NCBI RefSeq assembly: GCF_049059935.1
Contig: NZ_JBMGQR010000046.1
Span: forward strand, 1-34,712
Direction of reading: 5' to 3'
DNA length: 34,712 nucleotides
From: JAURVT01 sp049059935
GTDB taxonomy: Bacteria > Actinomycetota > Actinomycetes > Propionibacteriales > Nocardioidaceae
The notes beneath the pieces are model-generated. The model did no database searches. It saw nothing but the letters and a program-made list of their open reading frames with translations, and was not told where the DNA came from. Positions 15,340-23,510 of the stretch are shown in pieces; position 1 is the stretch's first letter, and the number at the start of each line of letters is the position of its first letter. The position numbers were made by a program, and so were the translations under genes.

Positions 15340-16709
15340 CAGGCGGTGGCTTCGGCGTACGCGTGGTAACCGCCGTCGAGGTCGGTGACGTCGGTGTGTC
15401 CGTGGGTGCGCAGCAGGCTGGCGCCGACGCTCGAGCGCCAGCCGCTGGCGCAGTAGACGATCACCGGGGTGTCCGCGGGGACCTCGGTGTGTCGGCGTCC
15501 CAGCTCGGCCAGGGGGATGTGCAGGCTGCCGCCGATGACGCCGTTGTCGAGCTCGCCGGGGTTGCGGACGTCGAGGATCGTGGTCCGACACTCCGTCGTG
15601 GCGTGCTGGACCTGGACGGCGCTGAGCCGCTGGGTGCTGACGACCTGGTCGGCGAGCGTGTGGTGGGTGGCGTCGACGTCCTTGACGTAGCCGACGACGT
15701 GGTCGTAGCCGATGCGCTTGAGGCGAAGCCCGGCCTCCTGGGCGCGCCCGGGCGCGGGCACGAGGAGGATCTCGTCGTCGTGGTGGACCACCATGCCGGC
15801 GGTCTCGGCGAAACGTCCCTCGATCCCGACGTTGATCGCGCCGGCCAGGTGGCCTGCGGCAAACTCGTCGGGGGTGCGGGTGTCGAGGATCTTGACGCCG
15901 CCGGCGATCGCGTGGGCGACCTCGGTGGTGCTCCACGGCACGATTGTGTCGTCGATGCTCAGGGTGGCCCGGTTCTGCCGGTTCAGGACGGCGTCGATGG
16001 CGAAGTACTCCGGTGCGGCGGGCTGCCCGGTGGTGATGCGCTCGACGAACTCGTCCTCGGTCATCGGCTGGACCGAGAGGTTCATCGCGCGTTGTGCACC
16101 GATGGTGGAGTCGAGGTCGCTGGACAGGTTCTTGCCGCAGGCCGAGCCGGCCCCGTGGGCGGGGTAGACGCGGACCTCGTCGGGCAGGCCCATCAGGACG
16201 TGGTGAACCGAGTGGTATTGGGCGCGGGCGAGCTCGTCGACTGAGCCGCCGACGACGACCGCGAGGTCGGGGCGTCCGACGTCGCCGATGAACAGGGTGT
16301 CGCCGGTCAGCACGGCATAGGGCACGTCGTCGTCGGCGTGCTTGCGCACCAGCACGCTGATCGACTCCCAGGTGTGCCCAGGGGTCTCCAGGATCTCCAG
16401 GTCGACCTCGCCGAGGCTGATGTGCTCGCCGTGGGAGAGCGTCCGGATCTCGTACGCGGCCTCGGCGGGCTGGCCGTAGCCGATCCAGGCGCCGGTGGCC
16501 TCGGCGAGCTCGAGGTGGCCGGCGAGGAAGTCAGCGTGGAAGTGGGTGTTGATGACACCGATGATCTGCAGGCCCTGGTCCCGAGCGTCGTCGAGGTACT
16601 GGCTGACGTCGCGCCGCGGGTCGACCACGACGGCCTGACCGGACGTCTCGTCACCGATCAGGTACGAGCCGTGGGACAGGCACTGCAGGTAGTACTGGCT
16701 GAGAATCAC
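15339..16709 (-). CDS. cstB: CstB-like persulfide dioxygenase-rhodanese fusion
   Basis: This protein would oxidise low-molecular-weight persulfides to sulfite and combine the product with a second persulfide to give thiosulfate. The 456 residues form three parts: a metallo-beta-lactamase dioxygenase domain with THFHAD (H56, H58, D60) and ETPGHT; a central rhodanese-like domain (about 260-350) whose active loop reads VPAPGRAQ with no cysteine; and a C-terminal rhodanese with VYCASGWRSS (Cys420). This inactive-plus-active rhodanese order is the CstB architecture. GTG 16709 is chosen over ATG 16721 because GGAGA lies five bases upstream and homologues I recall begin with a QYYLxCLSxxSYL block at this point. 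It is co-transcribed with the TauE exporter. Confidence 0.92.
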   Translation of the reverse strand: MILSQYYLQCLSHGSYLIGDETSGQAVVVDPRRDVSQYLDDARDQGLQIIGVINTHFHADFLAGHLELAEATGAWIGYGQPAEAAYEIRTLSHGEHISLGEVDLEILETPGHTWESISVLVRKHADDDVPYAVLTGDTLFIGDVGRPDLAVVVGGSVDELARAQYHSVHHVLMGLPDEVRVYPAHGAGSACGKNLSSDLDSTIGAQRAMNLSVQPMTEDEFVERITTGQPAAPEYFAIDAVLNRQNRATLSIDDTIVPWSTTEVAHAIAGGVKILDTRTPDEFAAGHLAGAINVGIEGRFAETAGMVVHHDDEILLVPAPGRAQEAGLRLKRIGYDHVVGYVKDVDATHHTLADQVVSTQRLSAVQVQHATTECRTTILDVRNPGELDNGVIGGSLHIPLAELGRRHTEVPADTPVIVYCASGWRSSVGASLLRTHGHTDVTDLDGGYHAYAEATA

Positions 16710-16765
16710 AAGCGTCTCCATCGCTGCTGGGGGGCGGCGCCCTGCCGCCGACATCACGATGCCAT

Positions 16766-16801
16766 ATACCCCCCCTGGTATCCAAGTACCCCCGGGGGTA
16801 T
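16766..16801. promoter_or_regulatory. Two candidate CstR/CsoR operators in the divergent promoter
   Basis: ATACCCCCCCTGGTAT (16766-16781) and the perfect palindrome TACCCCCGGGGGTA (16787-16800) lie between the CstB-like gene and the rhodanese gene. CsoR/CstR-family repressors recognise ATACCC/GGGTAT half-sites around a C/G-rich core. A third copy precedes the regulator gene itself. The half-site match is seen; binding is inferred. Confidence 0.7.
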
Positions 16802-16842
16802 CGTTCTGGCTGTCTTCGACCCCACCCGGAAGGAGTCCTGTC

Positions 16843-17208
16843 ATGGGGCTGCTCGACCGCTTCACCTCACGGTCCGCCTATCGCGACGTCGACCCCGTGG
16901 GGGCCGAGGAGCTGATCGCCGCCGGCGCTCTGCTCCTCGACGTCCGCAGGGACCACGAGTGGTCCGCCGGCCACGCTCCCGGCGCCACCCATCTCCCGCT
17001 CCCGCACGTCGCGCAACGAGCCCCCGAGCTCGTCGGTGGACGCACCGTGGTCACCGTCTGCCGTTCCGGTGGGCGCTCGTCGGTCGCCGCCGGCGTCCTG
17101 GCCGAGCAGGGCCACGACGTGGTGAACCTTCGCGGAGGCATGGCGGCCTGGGCCCGAACCGGCCGACCGGTCCTCACCGACCACGGCGACACCGGCACGG
17201 TGGTCTGA
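16843..17208 (+). CDS. Single-domain rhodanese
   Basis: This sulfurtransferase would carry persulfide sulfur on a cysteine. The 121-residue protein has one rhodanese domain with LLLDVRRDHEWSAGHAPGATHLPL and the active loop VTVCRSGGRSS, followed by the usual LRGGMAAW. ATG 16843 has AAGGAG upstream; the frame stays open further upstream but that part runs through the operators and is not translated. It is first in the plus-strand operon and ends directly at the MMPL start, with no spacing. It probably passes sulfur to or from the CstB-like enzyme. Confidence 0.92.
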   Translation: MGLLDRFTSRSAYRDVDPVGAEELIAAGALLLDVRRDHEWSAGHAPGATHLPLPHVAQRAPELVGGRTVVTVCRSGGRSSVAAGVLAEQGHDVVNLRGGMAAWARTGRPVLTDHGDTGTVV

Positions 17209-19326
17209 GTGCTGCACCCGCGCACCCCGGGCCCGATGGGCCGCCTCGGTCGGGCGATGGCCCGCCGCTTCGGCCTCGTGCTCAGTGCCTGGATCGTCGC
17301 CGTCGCGGCGCTCGGATCGTTGGCCCCCAGCGTCTTCAACGACCTGGCCGGAGCCGGGTGGCAGGACGACCGCTCGGACTCGGTCGCCGCCCGCGACCTG
17401 GCCCAGCAGCACTTCGGCGGCACCGGCTCGACCGCGGTCCAGGTCGTCGTCCACACCACCGACGGCACCGTCGAGGACTCCGCCGCTCGCCGAGTCCTGG
17501 ACCAGGCGACCACGCTGCTCGAGGGCGACCCCCGGATCGCCGACGTCGTCCAACCCCAGCCGGGTGCCACGATCAGCCCCGACCGCGACACCGCCATCCT
17601 CATCGCCGGCGCCGCCGCCACCCCCGACGACATGGTCCGCGTCTTGGACGACCACAAGGAGGCCCTGGCTGCCCTGTCCACCGATCAGGTGCAGGTGCTC
17701 CCCACTGGCGCATCGGCCCTGTGGTCGGACTTCAACAGGGCCAACCACGACGCGATGATCAAGGCCGAGATCGTCTCCTGGCCCGTGACGCTGACGATCA
17801 TGGTCCTCGCGTTCGGCTCGCTCGTTGCCGCCGGCCTGCCGCTGCTGCTCACCATGATGGGCCTCGGCGCATCCGCAGGAGCCCTGGTGCTACTCAACCA
17901 GGTCACACCCATCTCGGTCTGGGCGATGAACTTCGCACTGATGTTCGCCCTCGCCCTGGGCATCGACTACGCCCTGTTCATCGTCCAACGCTTCCGCGGC
18001 GCCCTGGCCGCCGGCAAGCAACCGGCCGAGGCCGTCGCCGAGGCGATGGACACCGCCGGAAAAGCCGTCGTCCTGTCCGGACTCACCGTCCTGGTCAGCC
18101 TCTCAGCCGTCCTCATCGTCCCCGCCCCGGCGGTGCGAACCATGGCCGTGGGCATCATGCTCGCCGTTGTGTTCGTCCTCGCCGCGAGCATCACCCTTCT
18201 CCCCGCGGTCCTGGGAAAGCTCGGACACCGCGTCGACGCCGCACGCCTGCCGCTCACCAAGCCACAACCCCACCGCTCACCCCGGTTCGCCGCCTGGGGC
18301 CATCTCGTCGAGCGCCACCCCTGGCCGCTGGGCATCGCCGCCACCCTCGTCCTGGTCGCGCTCGCACTGCCGATCATCGGCCTGAAAGTCGCCATGCCGT
18401 CCATCGACGTCGTCCCCGCCGACACAGGTGTCCGACAGGGCTACACCCTGGTCCAGGACGAGTTCGGCACCGGCGCGCCCGGCACCCTGCAAATCATCGC
18501 CCCCACCGCGCAGCAGGGTGCCGTCGACACCGCCATCGAGGACACGAACGGCATCGCCGCCGCGATGCCCGCCCAGGCGTCCACCGACGGCTCCGGGCTC
18601 GCGCTCACCCAGGTGGTCCCCGACTCCGGTCCCTCCTCGACCCGGCTCGCCGACACCCTGAACCAGCTCCGCACCCAGCTCCCCGGCAACGCCGTCGTGG
18701 GCGGCGCGCCGGCTGAGAACATCGACCTGCAGACCGCCCTCGACGACTATCTGCCCTGGGTCGTCGGCATCATCCTGACCCTCGGGTTCACACTGCTGCT
18801 CGTCGCGCTCCAGGCGCCGCTTATCGCCCTGATCGGCACCGCCGTCAGCCTGCTGTCCACCGCCGCCGCGTTCGGCGTCGCCCGCCTGGTGTTCCAAGAC
18901 GGCCTCGGCGCGGGCTTGCTCGGCTTCGAACCCCAGGGCTTCCTCGACGGCTGGGCGCCGGTGTTCTTCTTCGCGATGATCTTCGCGATCGCGATGGACT
19001 ACACCGTCTTCCTGCTTGCCACCGCCAAGGAGCACCACGACCGCACCGGCGATCCCGCCACCGCCCAGATCGACGGCATCGCCCACTCCGGACGCGTCAT
19101 CGCCGCCGCAGCCGCCGTCATGGTCGCCGTCTTCTTCACCTTCGCCCTCGCCGACCCGCTCCCACCCAAGGAGATGGGGATCATCCTGGGCACCGCCGTC
19201 CTGCTCGACGCCGTCCTCGTCCGCCTCGTCGTGCTCCCAGTCGCGCTCCGCCTCACCGGCCACGCCGCCTGGTGGTCACCGACCTGGCTGCGCCGCATCC
19301 TGCCGAACGTCACCTTCGGCCACTGA
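17209..19326 (+). CDS. MMPL/RND-family transporter in the persulfide operon
   Basis: The 705-residue membrane protein has two MMPL repeats. Each has one membrane helix, a large extracytoplasmic loop and a block of five or six helices. Diagnostic motifs are ALALGIDYALFIVQRFR in the first half and IAMDYTVFLLATAKEHHDR in the second, carrying the proton-relay DY pairs. GTG 17209 follows the rhodanese TGA immediately, so translation is coupled; ATG 17236 is a less likely alternative. MMPL proteins export lipids or hydrophobic compounds. Linkage to a CstR-controlled rhodanese is not part of the classical cst locus, and a sulfur-containing or membrane-repair substrate is only a guess. Confidence 0.93.
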   Translation: MLHPRTPGPMGRLGRAMARRFGLVLSAWIVAVAALGSLAPSVFNDLAGAGWQDDRSDSVAARDLAQQHFGGTGSTAVQVVVHTTDGTVEDSAARRVLDQATTLLEGDPRIADVVQPQPGATISPDRDTAILIAGAAATPDDMVRVLDDHKEALAALSTDQVQVLPTGASALWSDFNRANHDAMIKAEIVSWPVTLTIMVLAFGSLVAAGLPLLLTMMGLGASAGALVLLNQVTPISVWAMNFALMFALALGIDYALFIVQRFRGALAAGKQPAEAVAEAMDTAGKAVVLSGLTVLVSLSAVLIVPAPAVRTMAVGIMLAVVFVLAASITLLPAVLGKLGHRVDAARLPLTKPQPHRSPRFAAWGHLVERHPWPLGIAATLVLVALALPIIGLKVAMPSIDVVPADTGVRQGYTLVQDEFGTGAPGTLQIIAPTAQQGAVDTAIEDTNGIAAAMPAQASTDGSGLALTQVVPDSGPSSTRLADTLNQLRTQLPGNAVVGGAPAENIDLQTALDDYLPWVVGIILTLGFTLLLVALQAPLIALIGTAVSLLSTAAAFGVARLVFQDGLGAGLLGFEPQGFLDGWAPVFFFAMIFAIAMDYTVFLLATAKEHHDRTGDPATAQIDGIAHSGRVIAAAAAVMVAVFFTFALADPLPPKEMGIILGTAVLLDAVLVRLVVLPVALRLTGHAAWWSPTWLRRILPNVTFGH

Positions 19327-19345
19327 CCGTCCAGCCTGGGAACGC

Positions 19346-19361
19346 ATACCCCACCGGGTAC
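19346..19361. promoter_or_regulatory. Candidate CstR/CsoR operator before the regulator gene
   Basis: ATACCCCACCGGGTAC shares half-sites and C/G core with the pair at 16766-16800. It lies 35 bp upstream of the regulator start, within the gap after the MMPL gene. This suggests autoregulation from an internal promoter. Confidence 0.65.
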
Positions 19362-19396
19362 CGTCGACGTCACCACAGCGAGAAGGAAGAACCACC

Positions 19397-19666
19397 ATGA
19401 CCGGAGACCAGGAGAGCATCACCAAGGTCCGCAACAGGCTGCGCCGCGCACAGGGCCAGCTCAACGCCGTCATCACCATGATCGACGAGGGCCGCGACTG
19501 CAAGGACGTCGTCACTCAGCTCGCCGCTGTGTCCCGCGCACTGGACCGCGCCGGCTTCCAAATTGTCGCCAGCGGCATGCGCCACTGCATGGATAAGGAC
19601 CGCGCCGACGGCGGCGACCCCCTCACCGAAGCCGAGCTCGAGAAGCTCTTCCTCGCTCTCGCTTGA
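19397..19666 (+). CDS. cstR: CsoR-family regulator, CstR-like persulfide sensor
   Basis: The 89-residue all-helical repressor belongs to the CsoR/RcnR/CstR family. Cys35 and Cys64 are 29 residues apart, as in both CsoR and CstR. The copper-ligand histidine of CsoR, four residues before the second cysteine, is replaced by Gly60 (sequence ASGMRHC). A two-cysteine site without that histidine fits CstR, which senses persulfides by forming di- to tetrasulfide bridges. ATG 19397 is preceded by GAAGGAAGA. Neighbouring CstB-like, rhodanese and TauE genes support a sulfur-sensing role over copper. Confidence 0.87.
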   Translation: MTGDQESITKVRNRLRRAQGQLNAVITMIDEGRDCKDVVTQLAAVSRALDRAGFQIVASGMRHCMDKDRADGGDPLTEAELEKLFLALA

Positions 19667-19799
19667 GATGCAATTGCGCCAGACCCTCCCAGTAAACGAG
19701 TGACTTGGCAGCACAAGCAGGCCCACCCGGGTAAACAGCCGTGGTTGACGCTGGGGCCGTCACGGTCGTAGGCCGAGTTTGACCCTGTGCTCACGCCAC

Positions 19800-20280
19800 T
19801 GCTCTGCGCCTGCACGGGATGGGCCAGGTCAAATGTCCCGGCCACCACCGGGCGTACCGCACCGCACCCCGCGACGTCGAGTATCTCGAAGATGCGCGGG
19901 GTGTGCATGGTCGACCCAATAAGCGAAAGGTTCATTGGCAGAGATCCCACGTCCGGCTCGACCGCATCCCCGTCCATCGACCTCGCGAGCACCTAGCGGC
20001 CACCGGTGCTCAGCAGCCCCAAGTCCGCGGCGATCGTCGGACCGTCATTGGAGTCGACGACCGCGCCGAAGCCGTCGGGGCGTGCCACGGACGCCTGCGA
20101 CGACCCGAACGGCTTGTCCATCGGCGACAGCGGACGCCCCGGCGTCGGTCACGGTTACGGCCTTGTCGCCGCTGCAGATGGGGACCACCCGAGTTCCACG
20201 TGCGGCCGCCAGCTGCACGACCACCAGCCCTACGCCGCCGGAGGCCCCAACGGTTGTCCTGGGTCAGCAGGCACTCCCCA
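19800..20280 (-). pseudogene. Broken zinc-type quinone oxidoreductase
   Basis: The C-terminal half of an NADPH:quinone reductase/zinc-dehydrogenase-family gene is readable across two frames. From 20254 leftwards one frame gives TVGASGGVGLVVVQLAAARG (nucleotide-binding region), then CSGDKAVTVTDAGASAVADG. After a frameshift near 20085 another gives RPDGFGAVVDSNDGPTIAAD and LGLLSTGGR. An in-frame TAG follows, then SMDGDAVEPDVG, LSLIGSTM and AVRPVVAGTFDLAHP. These are family-typical blocks in the right order. No intact N-terminal half is visible upstream. The gene is dead by frameshift, stop and truncation. Confidence 0.72.
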
Positions 20281-20419
20281 TTGTGTCTACTCGACTTAGT
20301 GAGGAGGAGAAGAAGGTTGCGGTCGCGGTCTTGAGGAGATGGTCGCCTGGCTCGGTCCTGTTGCGGCCGTAGGTGTTCACCGTGGCCTGATGGACGAGAG
20401 TTCGACCCGGCCCATTCGT

Positions 20420-21376
20420 CTACTGGCCATCGAGCACCATCGCCTGCATGAGCTCGACATGACGGTCGGCATTGGTCTCGGTGAACTCATTGTCGTAGTT
20501 CATGCCATAGGGCCAGATATGGGATCCTCCGCAGTTGATTTCGGCTTCCGGGCCGTCCCAATTCTTGATCAACTGCCGCGCTCGCGGTCCTGTCCAGTAG
20601 CCCGATCCGTCCTGATTGCTACAGGTCTGGAACCAACCCCAGCTGATCCCGACGCCGACGGTGTGGCCGATCTCGTGCAGGGCTGTGCGCTCATTCATGA
20701 ATGCGCGGTTGGCACCGAAGCTGATGTCGTTGCCGCCGCCTTCGGCTGTGCCCACCCAGGGCGAGTAGCGCACATACAAGTGCCGCGCGAATGACGAGTG
20801 CCGGTTGTATCGGAGAACTGCTGCGTCCATCGCGGCACGGATCCGGTCATAGGCGTCGAGCTGATCGGAGCTGGGTGAGGTTTCCGTGAGCAAGGTATAG
20901 GTCATCGGACCGTCCGGCACGGTCTCGGTAGCCGGGGTCGGTGTAGGAACGGATGTCGGAGTGGGAACAGGTGCTGGAGTGGGAACAGGTGCCGGAGTGG
21001 GAACAGGTGCCGGAGTGGGGGCGGGGGGCGTGGTCGTCGGGGAGGTCGGGGCCGCAGTCGGCGCGGTGGGCTTGCTGGCGGCCACGCACTTTCTGTACTT
21101 GCGCTTGTGCTTCTTCTTGCAGCTTTTCGACGTACATGCTTTGGGCGGCTTCTTCTTGCAAGTCCTCGGTTTGGCCGAGCGGAAGCCTGCATCTACGACA
21201 TCTGCTCGTAGCGAGATGTCGCCCACAATCGTCCCCGCGGCCGTTGACGCACGGAAGGGCGCCGTCGATGTGCCCGACGGCGTTGACACTGACATCAGTC
21301 CGGAGGCTGCAACCGTGCAGAGGACGATAAGAAGCAGTCCCGCGCGGAGCATGCGGCGTGGGGAAGACGTGGACAC
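20420..21376 (-). CDS. Secreted zinc metalloprotease with Lys/Cys-rich and Pro-rich linkers
   Basis: The 318-residue product is predicted to be exported. It has an N-terminal signal (RRMLRAGLLLIVLCTVAASG), a basic cysteine-rich segment at about 64-90 (CKKKPPKACTSKSCKKK), a Pro/Thr/Ala/Val repeat linker at about 98-145, and a catalytic domain. The catalytic domain holds HEIGHTVGVG (residues 234-243), the zinc site with its catalytic Glu. The third ligand expected 11 residues after the first His is absent; a later SHIWPYGMNY (H286, M292) could give the third ligand and a Met-turn. GTG 21376 is preferred because GAGG lies five bases upstream; ATG 21352 is an alternative. Substrate is unknown. 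The open frame extends well upstream without coding character. Confidence 0.8.
   Translation of the reverse strand: MSTSSPRRMLRAGLLLIVLCTVAASGLMSVSTPSGTSTAPFRASTAAGTIVGDISLRADVVDAGFRSAKPRTCKKKPPKACTSKSCKKKHKRKYRKCVAASKPTAPTAAPTSPTTTPPAPTPAPVPTPAPVPTPAPVPTPTSVPTPTPATETVPDGPMTYTLLTETSPSSDQLDAYDRIRAAMDAAVLRYNRHSSFARHLYVRYSPWVGTAEGGGNDISFGANRAFMNERTALHEIGHTVGVGISWGWFQTCSNQDGSGYWTGPRARQLIKNWDGPEAEINCGGSHIWPYGMNYDNEFTETNADRHVELMQAMVLDGQ
20943..21014. repeat. Four 18-bp tandem repeats in the protease linker
   Basis: The unit GTGGGAACAGGTGCYGGA occurs at 20961-20978, 20979-20996 and 20997-21014, preceded by a diverged copy at 20943-20960. On the coding (minus) strand each unit encodes a hexapeptide of the PAPVPT type. 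Copy number may vary between strains by slippage, changing linker length without breaking the frame. Confidence 0.85.
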
Positions 21377-22010
21377 AGAAGCCTCGTTTTGGGGTGGTCG
21401 AGTGGCCCTCGGCTCAACACTGGGCAGGTGCAACACAGGCCAAGCGGTTCTAGTCAAGATGGTAGAGACCGAAGAGGGGCGACGTTTCACGAATCCGCAG
21501 ATCTGTCGATGCCAGCAGCACGATTTCACGACCGATCGTGCCGCCGGCGTGCACAAGCGGACCGTCTGCGCTGCAGCTCGGACGCCACGTTCAACCGCCC
21601 GAGTTGGCAGTGCCAGACCACCGCTTCGGAAAGCTCTCAGCGCGGTCGACTCTGAGCTCCACCACGGGTCGACAACACCGACCCCACGGGACCGTCGCGA
21701 CCGGCAGTATCCCTGAGCAACGAGCACTGCCCGCGAGTCAGTCCGCAGACCTCGGCCCTGACAGGTCGCCGTCGCAGCAGAGTGTGAGGAAGTCGCGCAC
21801 CTACTCACCCAGGTGGCCCGAGCGCCTGGTTTGGCGTTGTCCCATACGCAGATGCCCGGGTCGGCGCGGAGGCGATGGTGGTCCCGCGGAGCCTGACTCG
21901 TAGTCGTGAGACAGGAGGGTCGAGTCTTGGGCTCACACATCGCTATGGAGGGCGCAACGGTTCAGTTGCCGGACCCGCGGACCTACGTCCTCACAGGTGG
22001 GAAAGGGCGT
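21377..22010. other. Region without a recognisable gene
   Basis: About 630 bp between the secreted protease and a TetR gene. Open frames occur on both strands, including the extension of the protease frame to 21940, but none has a recognisable domain, ribosome site or consistent codon bias. No repeat or mobile-element end was seen. Confidence 0.4.
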
Positions 22011-22577
22011 TCAGCGCAGCAGCGTGTCGACGACTCGCCTAACGGCTCGTGCTCGGTACCGGTGAGAGTTAGTTGGTTCGGCGGCTTCTACGACCTCAGC
22101 GGGTAACGTCAGCCACATCCGCGCGATGGCCTGGATGGCGACCAGCAGTTCGCCGGCCGGTACTCGATCTGATATTTCTCCGGCTTCCTGCGCTGCTTGA
22201 ATCGCGCTGATGTCGTGCTGGGTAGCTAAGGCGACGGCATCGCGCACCGCGCCAGGGCGCCGCTCGAGTTGGTGCCAGGCGGCGAACCGCCCGATCTCGG
22301 GATGGGTGGCCGCGTCTTCGTATAGCTGGCTGGCGTACTCGCCGAGGTTGGAGGGCTTGATGGCCGTCTGCGTGATCACTTGCTGAGTGACGTGGTCCAG
22401 GACAGCATCAAACAGAGCCTCCTTCGAGCCGAAGTGCGAGTACACGAGCCCGACGCTGCAGGCGGCGGCGCCGGCGATCTCATCAACGCGTGCCCCCGCC
22501 AGCCCCTTGGCGGCGAACGCAGTCAATGCCGAGTCGAGGAGTCGGCTCTTCTTGTCTTCAGGATCGCGACGGGACAA
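22011..22577 (-). CDS. TetR-family repressor divergent from an SDR gene
   Basis: The 188-residue TetR protein has an N-terminal helix-turn-helix region: DKKSRLLDSALTAFAAKGLAGARVDEIA, then CSVGLVYSHFGSKEALFDAVLDH. Its C-terminal domain would bind a small hydrophobic ligand. TTG 22577 is chosen because GAGAGG lies seven bases upstream and the protein then starts at SRRDPEDKK, where related proteins begin. The frame stays open upstream through the promoter region but has no other good start except GTG inside the operator. It probably controls itself and the divergent short-chain dehydrogenase through the palindrome at 22657-22666. Confidence 0.85.
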   Translation of the reverse strand: MSRRDPEDKKSRLLDSALTAFAAKGLAGARVDEIAGAAACSVGLVYSHFGSKEALFDAVLDHVTQQVITQTAIKPSNLGEYASQLYEDAATHPEIGRFAAWHQLERRPGAVRDAVALATQHDISAIQAAQEAGEISDRVPAGELLVAIQAIARMWLTLPAEVVEAAEPTNSHRYRARAVRRVVDTLLR

Positions 22578-22656
22578 CTCCAGGCCTCTCGGTGTGCAGT
22601 ACGGGCTCAGGCGGGTGGTGCTCGAATGTCGTAGCCTAGAGTTGATAACTAATGAA

Positions 22657-22666
22657 TGAACGTTCA
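22657..22666. promoter_or_regulatory. TetR operator palindrome between tetR and SDR
   Basis: The perfect palindrome TGAACGTTCA sits inside AATGAATGAACGTTCACT, 17 bp before the SDR start and about 80 bp before the TetR start. This is the usual place and form of a TetR-type operator in such divergent pairs. A possible plus-strand -35 (TTGATA, 22642-22647) adjoins it. Confidence 0.6.
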
Positions 22667-22682
22667 CTACAGGAGTGTTGAG

Positions 22683-23510
22683 ATGTCGGTGTGGATCATC
22701 ACGGGGAGTTCGCGGGGTCTTGGGCGTGCCATTGCCGAGGACGCCCTCGCCGCTGGGCATCAGGTTGTCGCCACCGCACGAACACCGGAGCAGCTTGACG
22801 ATCTGACAGATCGATACGGCGAGGCGGTCCTGACTCTCGCGCTAGACGTCACCGACGCGGACGCTGCGCGCTCTGTCGTTGATCGCGCCCTCGCAGAGTT
22901 CGGTCGCATCGACGTCGTCATCAACAACGCCGGTTACGGGGACGTCGCCTCAGTCGAGGACGTCGATCTGGCGGACTTCCGCCGACAGATCGACACCAAC
23001 TTCTATGGCGTGGTTTACATGTCGAAGGCGGTTGTCCCAGTGATGCGTCAGCAGGGCGCAGGGCACATCGTTCAGATCTCCTCGATCGGCGGGAGGATCT
23101 CTGGCCCGGGAATGACGGCCTACCAGAGCGCCAAGTGGGCGGTCAGTGGCTTCTCCTCGGGGCTGGCGCAAGAGGTGGCGCCCCTCGGAATCAAGGTGAT
23201 CGTGCTGGAGCCGGGCGGCATGCGCACAGACTGGGCGGGGCCCTCCATGACCATCCCCCAGATCAGCGAGCCCTACAAGGTCACGGTGGGTGCGATGGCC
23301 GAGGGAGTCCGGGCCTCTCAGGGCCATGAACCGTCGGACCCAGCCAAGGTAGCCGAACTGATCAGGTCGATCCTCGCGTTGGAAGACCCCCCCGTGCGCC
23401 TGTTGGTCGGGGACGATGCCATCGAGTATGTCGGCGCGACCGAGAAGGCCCAAGCAGCATCAGATCAGAGATGGCAGCACCTCACGCGTTCGGTCTCCTT
23501 CGGCAGTTGA
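22683..23510 (+). CDS. Short-chain dehydrogenase/reductase
   Basis: This NAD(P)-dependent oxidoreductase has 275 residues. The cofactor motif TGSSRGLG is at 7-14, with TART after the second strand, which favours NADP(H). NNAG is at 81-84, and the catalytic residues are S134, Y147 and K151 (SSIGG and YQSAK). ATG 22683 follows AGGAG at seven bases. It pairs divergently with the TetR gene. It resembles the SDR_c class often annotated as oxidoreductases acting on ketones or alcohols; the substrate is unknown. Confidence 0.92.
   Translation: MSVWIITGSSRGLGRAIAEDALAAGHQVVATARTPEQLDDLTDRYGEAVLTLALDVTDADAARSVVDRALAEFGRIDVVINNAGYGDVASVEDVDLADFRRQIDTNFYGVVYMSKAVVPVMRQQGAGHIVQISSIGGRISGPGMTAYQSAKWAVSGFSSGLAQEVAPLGIKVIVLEPGGMRTDWAGPSMTIPQISEPYKVTVGAMAEGVRASQGHEPSDPAKVAELIRSILALEDPPVRLLVGDDAIEYVGATEKAQAASDQRWQHLTRSVSFGS

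Noticed and set aside
16338..18716. A 792-codon plus-strand open frame rich in Arg, Pro and His
   Set aside because: It is a GC-rich shadow: it runs antisense to the CstB-like gene and out of frame through the rhodanese and MMPL genes, both of which have clear domains.
19397..19666. Copper-sensing CsoR as the identity of the small regulator
   Set aside because: The histidine four residues before the second cysteine is missing, and the surrounding genes handle persulfide rather than copper.
20943..21014. Short regular repeats that could be taken for a CRISPR array
   Set aside because: The repeats are directly tandem with no spacers and lie in frame within the protease linker.
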